In this document: piece by piece, positions 12,501 to 15,000 of the stretch
Position numbering within the stretch: the stretch's first letter is position 1
Layout of the letters: each line of letters opens with the position of its first letter
Program-made: the position numbers and the translations under genes
Notes under the pieces: model-generated
The model's database searches: none
What the model was told of the DNA's origin: nothing
Seen by the model: the letters and a program-made list of their open reading frames with translations, nothing else
Assembly: GCA_012295275.1 (NCBI GenBank)
Contig: CM022670.1
Location: forward strand, 25,179,255-25,194,254
DNA: 15,000 bases
Direction of reading: 5' to 3'
DNA from: Chrysomallon squamiferum
Lineage: Eukaryota; Mollusca; Gastropoda; Neomphalida; Peltospiridae

Positions 12501-12976
12501 CATACGTACGTACATACATACATACATACATACATACATAAGAAAATACATACACAAGTACATCCATACAAATATACCGTCATAGATACATCAAAACATC
12601 TATACCTATATAGATACATCAAAACATACAAACACACATACATACATATATACAAACATATGTTCATACCTACATACATAGAAACACATGCATAGATAAA
12701 TACACACATTCTAGTATAATATATACATATACATAAATGTTTACATATTTTGACAAACACAAACATCAAACACATATTCATTCACACATACACATTCTGT
12801 CTCATACACATACACCTTCACACTACACAATCAACAGTGAAAAAACATGAACATACCACATACAGATACACATACACAGACATCCATTTATATGCACAAA
12901 TAATAACACACACATCTGCAAACACATACAACTAATGCTTTATATAGTTACTTCTGCACACACATATATACACATA

Positions 12977-13011
<35 letters not shown>

Positions 13012-13558
13012 GTATACAAAAGGATTTATCATATATACACATATTTACACCAAACATAGACATACGTGTATATAAATGGAATTGTCAACATTCTGAAAAG
13101 AAACAGTACAAGAGCTAAATGGAATATCACACACACACACACACACCTAACAGAGACATGCACACACACACACACACCTAACAGAGACATTCACAAATGG
13201 TATCTGCACAAATTATGTGAGAAAACGACATACGTATGCTCTGAACGGCAGTCCTGGTTTGAAAGAACTCGGCGTGGAGTCCAAGAACAGAACTTTTTCT
13301 GCCACTCTGTGCACCATCATCGCAGCAGTCGCATTCAGCGTTTTGCCAGTCAGCTCCTCGGTGACGTACGCAACCAAACTGAGTCTAGTGCTGTCACCAA
13401 AGTAAGGCTGCAGTTTCCTCACTTCAGACATCGAGAATCTGAACTTCTGTTCACCATCAATCTGAAAATAATTTTATTATTTATCTTTGAATTAATACCA
13501 GCCCCCCAAAATAGCAGGTTAATAATTTAACTCAAAAATGAATATACAATTTATGTAT

Positions 13559-13620
<62 letters not shown>

Positions 13621-14724
13621 GTATCTGTGAAAATACATGTATTAAAACATATTAATGTAATAAATTCTGCTGAACATTTAATTGTTTGGCTTCTGTCAGT
13701 GTGTATGTATTCTTGTATATGGATGAATGTGTTGGCCATCTTTTTTTTTTTTTTCTGTAAGATCCCAAAATAAAATAAAAAGTCTTTATGTATATGTGAA
13801 TGTGTGTGTGCATAATGTGTATATATTGTCTGTGTGTGTGTGCCGTGTCTGAGTGTGTACATTAACGTGTTTGTTTTTATGAATTATATGTGTGTGTGTG
13901 TATGTGTGCGTGTGTGTGTGTGTATGTCTGGGTAGGTGTATGTTGCCATTTTTGTTTCTGAGTGTGGAAAAGTCAGATATGGAACAATCTTTTTTCATCT
14001 TCACTATTAATAATTACTGGAAATCCTTTAATCACAGATCTTCTTAAGTTACCACAGCTGTCTCTTATACTTCCAATGAAAACTCTGATCTCTGCCATAC
14101 CTTTCACAGGCTTCCCGAATGTGTATCTGAAAAACAGACACACAGCAAGTTTATGTCTGCTTGGTTTTCATATTCATAAGAAAATTATCTTCAAATTATG
14201 TATATTCTTTATTATAAAGTTTTATGTTCATAAAAATATCTGTTATCTAAATATTAAGTTGATCGTTTTCACTGTATATGTTTATATATTTTAATTATTT
14301 TAATTTAAAGTTTAATATTCAAAAGAAAACTGTTATCCACACACACACACAAACACATAAGAAAACACATATTTATTTTTTTAAATCAACGTTTCATGTT
14401 TAAAGAAAATTGTTATTTATTAATTAAGTGTGAGTTTTATTTCAAATTTCATGTTTAAAAGAAAATTGTTATCTACAAATTATGTATACACATACATACA
14501 CATATATATATAATTTAAAAAAAGAAAGAAACAAGTTCCATGTTCAAGAGAAATTATTTACAAATTTAATGTAATTAAAGAAAACTGATAAGAAAACTGT
14601 ATTATCCACACCTTGTTCATTTACTTATATTTTACTTACTTGCTTTTAACAGTCCCGGTTACATCAGAGTCTTGCAAAAGTACAAAGGAAGGCAAATCCA
14701 CAGTAATCTCAAACTTTGGCAATT
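12..14724 (-). CDS. Thioester-containing protein (A2M/CD109/TEP family), internal part of a multi-exon gene, partial at both ends
   Basis: This is the gene-level entry; exons are listed separately. Proteins of this family are secreted or surface-bound. After proteolysis of a bait or activation segment they expose an internal Cys-Gln thioester that binds covalently to targets such as proteases or microbes. Twenty-three exons read on the minus strand in MG3-MG4-MG5-MG6(bait)-MG7-CUB-TED order. Diagnostic blocks are [55 protein letters not shown] and DGSFSAFG. All introns are GT-AG and all phases match. Sequons include NAT, NTT, NVT, NST and NYT, which suits a secreted glycoprotein. The N-terminus (signal peptide, MG1-2) and C-terminus (CUB end, MG8, any anchor) lie outside, so a secreted TEP/A2M cannot be told from a GPI-anchored CD109-like form. 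Family certain; subfamily less so. Confidence 0.95.
643..763. repeat. Compound ATG/AAT/AATG/AAAT microsatellite
   Basis: Successive short runs of GAT, AAT, GAAT and AAAT units in the intron between exons 20 and 21. Confidence 0.9.
807..887 (-). CDS. TEP exon 20: thioester domain
   Basis: Acceptor TTTTCAG, donor GTAAAT, 81 nt, phase 0-0, 27 residues. It encodes [20 protein letters not shown] followed by KYHDGFS. This aligns with the 'L-T-A-Y/F-V-L-x-A-L' helix of the TED. The preceding intron 888-1277 is A/T-rich with no feature seen. Confidence 0.94.
1278..1434 (-). CDS. TEP exon 19: thioester domain with catalytic-His-equivalent position
   Basis: Acceptor ends TTTTAG, donor GTAAGA, 157 nt, phase 2 in and 0 out. 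It encodes (W)[19 protein letters not shown], then [16 protein letters not shown], then [17 protein letters not shown]. The first block is the classic 'G-S-T-W-L-T-A-F-V'. By eye alignment to C3 and C4, the Asp of TLLD (1292-1290) occupies the place of the thioester-activating His (see findings). One NST sequon is present. The preceding intron 1435-1881 has a short TTTCTG-rich tract (1573-1611) and nothing else. Confidence 0.95.
1882..1963 (-). CDS. TEP exon 18: thioester domain
   Basis: Acceptor TTAACAG, strong donor GTGAGT, 82 nt, phase 1 in and 2 out. It encodes (G)[19 protein letters not shown] followed by RDSAGST and two bases of Trp. This is the highly conserved TED helix pair 'Y-Q-R-x-L-x-Y-x-x-x-D-G-S-x-S-A-F-G'. 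The preceding intron 1964-2414 contains the 40-bp inverted repeat listed separately. Confidence 0.96.
2184..2281. repeat. Near-perfect inverted repeat, 40-bp arms with 18-bp AT loop
   Basis: The left arm (2184-2223) starts atacaactgatataataatt. The right arm (2242-2281) is its reverse complement with one mismatch. The loop is an (AT)n-rich 18 bp. It lies in the intron between exons 17 and 18. It could be a tiny palindromic MITE or a replication-born palindrome; no clear target-site duplication is visible because the surroundings are TA-rich. Confidence 0.9.
2415..2591 (-). CDS. TEP exon 17: start of thioester domain with GCGEQ
   Basis: Acceptor TTTTTTAAG, donor GTAACA, 177 nt, phase 1-1. It reads (G)[19 protein letters not shown], then [20 protein letters not shown]. 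The GCGEQ codons are at 2535-2521. In the family, Cys (2532-2530) and Gln (2523-2521) form the internal beta-cysteinyl-gamma-glutamyl thioester. The motif is intact and followed by NM, so a functional thioester is expected. The exon ends [14 protein letters not shown] and G. The preceding intron 2592-3041 is A/T-rich and holds nothing recognisable. Confidence 0.97.
3042..3183 (-). CDS. TEP exon 16: first CUB segment
   Basis: Acceptor TTTGCAG, donor GTAAAT, 142 nt, phase 0 in and 1 out. It starts [20 protein letters not shown], completing the LLVEPEG junction that opens the CUB domain. It continues with [20 protein letters not shown] and RITAT, leading into the TED. The preceding intron 3184-3626 holds GAT/AAT trinucleotide repeats at about 3437-3577. 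Confidence 0.95.
3437..3577. repeat. Compound AAT/AAC/GAT trinucleotide tract
   Basis: Runs of ATA, ACA and GAT trinucleotides in the intron between exons 15 and 16, starting about 50 bp past the exon 15 donor on the coding strand. The low-complexity reading frames over it are not genes. Confidence 0.9.
3627..3755 (-). CDS. TEP exon 15: MG7, start abuts the minisatellite
   Basis: Acceptor TTGTGTTGTAG, donor GTAATA, 129 nt, phase 0-0, 43 residues. It encodes [20 protein letters not shown] followed by [20 protein letters not shown] and LVE. This matches the family 'v-x-F-P-I-x-P-x-x-L-G-x-i-x-i-x-V-x-A' and 'A-D-A-V-x-R-x-L-L-V-E'. The 3' splice site and the first seven exon bases (GTGATAA) form the last partial unit of the repeat array upstream. 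Phase and homology fix the start firmly despite the copies. Confidence 0.94.
3749..5029. repeat. Minisatellite, about 34 units of 41/38/18 bp, embedding the exon 15 splice acceptor
   Basis: The plus-strand unit is ttatcacctacaacacaatt then acaacatattacaacacacag (41 bp). Shorter 38-bp (acagcatacaac) and 18-bp (ttatcacctacaacacag) variants are interspersed. I count about 34 copies of the ttatcac core. It fills most of the intron between exons 14 and 15 and runs up to and seven bases into exon 15. A higher-order duplication is visible: the variant cctatatcacaaatac recurs at 4133 and 4485, 352 bp apart. Open frames on the plus strand across it are artefacts of stop-free repeat units. Confidence 0.95.
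5274..5375 (-). CDS. TEP exon 14: MG7
   Basis: Acceptor ends CTAG, donor GTAAAT, 102 nt, phase 0-0, 34 residues. It starts [20 protein letters not shown] and ends VQRKTVT, the 'v-x-V-x-L' to 'k-x-v-x-V' strands of MG7. It is separated from exon 15 by the large minisatellite intron. The preceding intron 5376-5998 is AT-rich and has a 50-bp-offset partial duplication near 5491-5565. Confidence 0.92.
5999..6112 (-). CDS. TEP exon 13: MG7
   Basis: Acceptor TTTTCCAG, strong donor GTAAGT, 114 nt, phase 0-0, 38 residues. It encodes [20 protein letters not shown] followed by [18 protein letters not shown]. This is the family block 'pFF-x-x-L-x-L-P-x-S-x-I-R-G-E-x-x-x-x-x-x-x-x-F-N-Y'. The preceding intron 6113-6683 carries opposed (ATT)n and (AAT)n arrays, listed separately. 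Confidence 0.95.
6203..6257. repeat. (ATT)18 microsatellite
   Basis: A pure ATT/TTA run of about 55 bp in the intron between exons 12 and 13. An AAT run of similar length lies about 205 bp away in complementary orientation. Confidence 0.97.
6461..6516. repeat. (AAT)18 microsatellite
   Basis: A pure AAT/ATA run of about 56 bp, complementary to the ATT run at 6203-6257. A shorter AAT run lies between them at about 6383-6402. Confidence 0.97.
6684..6801 (-). CDS. TEP exon 12: MG6 end to MG7
   Basis: Acceptor TATTTCAG, 118 nt, phase 2 in and 0 out. It encodes (D)[20 protein letters not shown] followed by [19 protein letters not shown], a very conserved block ('T-V-P-D-T-I-T-S-W' and 'G-L-G-V-T'). 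The donor GTTTGT is weak. The boundary is set by the family-typical join [13 protein letters not shown]. The preceding intron 6802-7237 holds short AGT/CAC-rich stretches (around 7029-7075 and 7105-7170) and nothing else. Confidence 0.94.
7238..7334 (-). CDS. TEP exon 11: end of bait and return to MG6
   Basis: Acceptor TTCTGTTTAG, strong donor GTGAGT, 97 nt, phase 1 in and 2 out. It encodes (D)[19 protein letters not shown] followed by [12 protein letters not shown]. The 'V-R-x-x-F-P-E-T-W-L-W' block is a hallmark of A2M and TEP proteins just after the bait. One NTT sequon is present. Its phase accepts exon 10, 10A or 10B directly, so every bait combination stays in frame. Confidence 0.95.
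7375..7432. repeat. (AAAT)n microsatellite
   Basis: About seven aaat units followed by AT-rich sequence, roughly 40 bp upstream of the exon 11 acceptor on the coding strand. Beyond it, 7433-8076 is AT-rich intron with no recognised element except the doubtful microexon discussed in findings. Confidence 0.9.
8077..8778 (-). mobile_element. Degenerate Tigger/pogo-like (Tc1/mariner superfamily) DNA transposon remnant
   Basis: The 702-bp element is bounded by 23-bp terminal inverted repeats: cagtggtaccttgacttac at 8077-8095 and its complement ending at 8778, with one mismatch in 23. The flanks show CATA on both sides (8073-8076 and 8779-8782). Tigger/pogo elements duplicate TA, so this is either a TA site with one mutated copy or a chance longer match. 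The inside carries a broken N-terminal piece of a transposase on the minus strand. The element lies in the intron between bait exon 10B and exon 11. It is non-autonomous and probably immobile by itself. Confidence 0.8.
8356..8673 (-). pseudogene. Truncated Tigger-like transposase N-terminus with in-frame stop
   Basis: An open stretch from the ATG at 8673 ends in [20 protein letters not shown] then VHVVD. This resembles the N-terminal helix-turn-helix of Tigger/CENP-B-type transposases ('K-x-x-L-x-x-K-L-x-I-I-E-x-x-E-x-G'). A TAG at 8434-8436 interrupts it. The same frame then resumes with [18 protein letters not shown], typical of the following residues, to a TAA at 8356-8358. Comparison from memory suggests a few residues are missing between STT and LKQK. 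The catalytic DDE domain is absent. Confidence 0.7.
8797..8841 (-). CDS. TEP bait-region cassette exon 10B, with NAGNAG acceptor
   Basis: A long T-tract ends TAGTAG, so the exon may start at 8841 (45 nt, extra Val) or 8838 (42 nt). The donor GTAAGT is strong. Both forms are phase 1-1 and open. The shorter form encodes [14 protein letters not shown], a Cys-free peptide with two Arg. Joined to exon 11 the border codon becomes Tyr. It is probably an alternative bait to exon 10A. The following intron (7335-8796) is entered by a Tigger-like element 14 bp past the exon end. Confidence 0.72.
8887..8946 (-). CDS. TEP bait-region cassette exon 10A
   Basis: Acceptor CTACTACAG, donor GTAAGC, 60 nt, phase 1-1. 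It encodes (A)[19 protein letters not shown] with no stop. It sits between the MG6 halves, where A2M and TEPs carry the bait, the loop cut by target proteases. Two Arg, one Lys, several hydrophobics and no Cys fit an exposed cleavable loop. Skipping or including it keeps the frame. It lies only 45 nt upstream of exon 10B. The exon call rests on splice signals, phase and position; bait sequences are too variable for homology. Confidence 0.75.
9190..9268 (-). CDS. TEP exon 10: MG6, last constant exon before the bait cassettes
   Basis: Acceptor TTCTTACAG, donor GTAAAG, 79 nt, phase 0 in and 1 out. It encodes [20 protein letters not shown] followed by KYSAGP and the first base of a Gly, Ala, Val or Asp codon, depending on what is joined next. 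In A2M family proteins this stretch leads into the exposed bait loop. The preceding intron 9269-9601 has ordinary complexity around 9420-9570 but no gene or repeat I recognise. Confidence 0.92.
9602..9703 (-). CDS. TEP exon 9: MG6 before the bait region
   Basis: Acceptor TTTCACTGAAG, donor GTATAA, 102 nt, phase 0-0, 34 residues. It starts [20 protein letters not shown], equivalent to the 'v-x-x-e-L-x-x-Y-D' helix of MG6 that precedes the bait. The preceding intron 9704-9938 is AT-rich. Boundaries are supported by phase and by the family-typical join TVTK|VLDEL. Confidence 0.92.
9939..10088 (-). CDS. TEP exon 8: start of MG6
   Basis: Acceptor ACTTCAG, donor GTGAGG, 150 nt, phase 0-0, 50 residues. 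It contains [20 protein letters not shown], the signature strand of MG6 (family pattern 'x-x-x-A-V-D-x-S-V-L-L-L'). Intron-derived reading continues past the donor for some codons before a stop, and I do not count it as coding. The preceding intron 10089-10466 is AT-rich with no recognisable element. Confidence 0.95.
10467..10658 (-). CDS. TEP exon 7: MG5
   Basis: Acceptor CTTTATCAG, strong donor GTGAGT, 192 nt, phase 0-0, 64 residues. It starts [15 protein letters not shown], the 'V-x-S-R-G' block of TEP/A2M MG5. It continues through [20 protein letters not shown] with an NVT sequon, and ends [14 protein letters not shown]. The preceding intron 10659-11197 is A/T-rich (a short TA run near 10794-10811, A-rich stretches at 10820-11010) with no other feature seen. 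Confidence 0.95.
11198..11260 (-). CDS. TEP exon 6: MG5, small exon
   Basis: Acceptor TTTGTTTCAG, donor GTAGTT, 63 nt, phase 0-0. It encodes [20 protein letters not shown] plus K. This matches the conserved family pattern in which a 'G-x-x-A-x-F' strand is followed by a 'P-x-x-x-I-Y-Y/F-x' strand in MG5. The preceding intron 11261-11646 holds only AT-rich sequence and a short GAT-rich tract near 11612-11632. Confidence 0.92.
11647..11751 (-). CDS. TEP exon 5: MG4 to MG5 linker
   Basis: Acceptor TTTATCAG, 105 nt, phase 0-0, 35 residues. It starts [14 protein letters not shown] and includes [12 protein letters not shown], the strand that leads into MG5 in TEPs. The donor GTTAAT is weak. The exon end is fixed by phase, and the fit of SIK to the following AGSTAEF block supports it. 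The preceding intron 11752-12265 is AT-rich with nothing recognisable. Confidence 0.9.
12266..12493 (-). CDS. TEP exon 4: MG4
   Basis: Acceptor ATTTCAG, donor GTATTC, 228 nt, phase 0-0, 76 residues. It continues GLPFRAY directly into [11 protein letters not shown], the family's 'AYVKVSRPDG' block. Two Cys (FTCVDY and KYECHTF) are spaced as in the MG4 disulfide of A2M/TEP proteins; I infer that they pair. It ends with [14 protein letters not shown], which includes an NTT sequon. The preceding intron 12494-13233 is filled with CATA/CA microsatellite sequence. Confidence 0.95.
12503..13006. repeat. CATA/TACA and CA microsatellite region
   Basis: A pure (TACA)n run at about 12503-12540 decays into imperfect ACATAC-rich sequence to about 12950. 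A (CA)n run follows at about 12977-13006. It occupies most of the intron between exons 3 and 4; nothing else is recognisable there. Confidence 0.9.
13130..13190. repeat. Two tandem 30-bp copies of (CA)n plus cctaacagagacat
   Basis: Identical 30-bp segments at 13130-13159 and 13161-13190 are separated by one G, just downstream of the exon 3 donor on the coding strand. Confidence 0.9.
13234..13461 (-). CDS. TEP exon 3: end of MG3 and start of MG4
   Basis: Acceptor ATTTTCAG, donor GTATGT, 228 nt, phase 0-0, 76 residues. The first part ([18 protein letters not shown]) closes MG3. [18 protein letters not shown] is the typical opening of MG4. One sequon (NAT) is present. The exon is visibly more GC-rich than the microsatellite-laden introns on both sides. 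The preceding intron 13462-14017 contains a long (CA)n tract and an opposed TG-rich tract. Confidence 0.95.
13560..13616. repeat. (CA)28 microsatellite
   Basis: A pure AC/CA run of about 57 bp in the intron between exons 2 and 3. It is followed at 13798-13930 by an interrupted TG/GT-rich tract of opposite sense. Confidence 0.97.
13798..13930. repeat. Interrupted TG-rich tract
   Basis: Short runs of (TG)n with GTAT and GTCTG interruptions, in the same intron as the (CA)28 run and complementary to it. Confidence 0.85.
14018..14126 (-). CDS. TEP exon 2: MG3 continued
   Basis: Acceptor TTTTTCAG, donor GTAATT, 109 nt, phase 2 in and 0 out. It begins [19 protein letters not shown], the conserved 'Y-T-F/Y-G-K-P-V-K-G' strand of MG3, and ends VIKGFP, which joins cleanly to exon 3. 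It contains one Cys (RDSCGNL) whose partner is not obvious. The right boundary is firm. The left boundary rests on the GTAATT donor and on phase, because reading on meets an in-frame stop soon after. The preceding intron 14127-14639 holds the degenerate repeat family described separately. Confidence 0.85.
14166..14573. repeat. Six degenerate copies of a ~40-bp motif, irregularly spaced
   Basis: Versions of tttcatgttyaaaagaaaat followed by tgttatctacaaattatgtat begin near 14166, 14221, 14311, 14392, 14447 and 14536. Spacings are about 55, 90, 81, 55 and 89 bp. Copies differ by several substitutions and by inserted CA or AT tracts. They fill most of the intron between exons 1 and 2 and look like an old, decayed tandem array. 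Confidence 0.7.
14640..14724 (-). CDS. TEP exon 1 of window: start of MG3
   Basis: Acceptor TTTCAG, donor GTAAGT, phase 1 in and 2 out, 85 nt. It encodes [16 protein letters not shown] followed by [12 protein letters not shown], the opening strands of the third macroglobulin domain in A2M/TEP proteins. The preceding intron fills 14725-15000 and goes off the window. It holds a (GA)40 tract and otherwise only AT-rich sequence. Confidence 0.93.
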
Positions 14725-14860
14725 CTGAAAATAATCACCATAACAAGATGGAGGTGAGGGAAGAAATGCTTTGCTTATGATAAGCTCAAGTTAATTTTTT
14801 TTTAATTGATTGTCATAAATACACAGACTGTTCTGCTGGATTATAAAATGTTAATAAAGT

Positions 14861-14863
<3 letters not shown>

Positions 14864-14943
<80 letters not shown>
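14864..14943. repeat. (GA)40 microsatellite
   Basis: An uninterrupted AG dinucleotide run of 80 bp. On the coding (minus) strand it is (CT)40, ending about 140 nt upstream of the exon 1 acceptor. Confidence 0.98.
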
Positions 14944-14947
<4 letters not shown>

Positions 14948-15000
14948 AAAACAACAACAACAATAAAAGATCCATAATAACATTAGCACTTTTTACAGAA

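Noticed and set aside
12301-12781. Minus-strand frames rich in Cys/Met/Tyr/Val near exon 4
   Set aside because: One is an out-of-frame reading of exon 4 and the other translates the CATA microsatellite.
13066-13530. Plus-strand frame of 154 codons over exon 3
   Set aside because: It is antisense to exon 3, whose minus-strand product is a clear MG3-MG4 block with matching phases.
13551-14004. Minus-strand frames of repeated His-Thr and Cys-Val
   Set aside because: CA/TG microsatellite translations in an intron.
13962-14294. Plus-strand frame of 110 codons
   Set aside because: Antisense to exon 2 and AT-rich intron; no family resemblance, while the minus strand carries YTFGKPVKG.
1-15000. 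Prokaryotic features, tRNA, rRNA or CRISPR
   Set aside because: None visible; regular repeats are minisatellite or microsatellite, and the coding content is split by GT-AG introns.

Overview
This is eukaryotic genomic DNA, not a bacterial operon. The window is AT-rich, full of microsatellites, and holds one multi-exon gene interrupted by GT-AG introns. The gene runs on the minus strand across the whole window and continues past both ends. The spliced exons encode the middle of a thioester-containing protein (TEP) of the alpha-2-macroglobulin / CD109 / complement C3 superfamily. The host is an animal. The invertebrate TEP character, the AT-rich introns, the CATA, CA and GA microsatellites and a Tigger/pogo-like DNA transposon remnant would suit a mollusc, possibly a cephalopod, but that placement is a weak inference.

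Layout, in transcription order (right to left). 14724-11198: MG3, MG4 and the start of MG5 (exons 1-6). 10658-9939: MG5 and the start of MG6 (exons 7-8). 9703-7238: MG6 with the inserted bait region (exons 9-11), including two short cassette exons, 10A and 10B. 6801-3627: MG7 (exons 12-15). 3183-3042: first part of the CUB domain (exon 16). 2591-12: thioester domain (TED) carrying GCGEQ (exons 17-21). The signal peptide, MG1 and MG2 lie to the right of the window. The end of the TED, the second part of CUB and MG8 lie to the left. I placed 23 exons whose splice phases all agree, giving about 940 codons if both bait cassettes are counted. No stop or frameshift interrupts the gene.

The most interesting region is the bait segment. 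Exons 10A (60 nt) and 10B (45 or 42 nt) are both phase 1-1, sit at the position of the alpha-2-macroglobulin bait loop, and are separated by only 45 nt. Every other intron here is at least 235 nt. The arrangement suggests mutually exclusive splicing that swaps the protease-cleaved bait. Exon 10B also has a NAGNAG acceptor, and a Tigger-like element sits 14 bp inside the intron after it.

The second highlight is a minisatellite of about 1.3 kb (3749-5029) filling the intron before exon 15. Its unit contains a copy of that exon's 3' splice site plus the first 7 exon bases, so the intron carries roughly 30 decoy acceptors. Other intronic features are a near-perfect 40-bp inverted repeat (2184-2281), a family of six degenerate repeats (14166-14573), and several microsatellites, some in opposed complementary pairs. 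No rRNA, tRNA, CRISPR or prokaryotic signals were seen.
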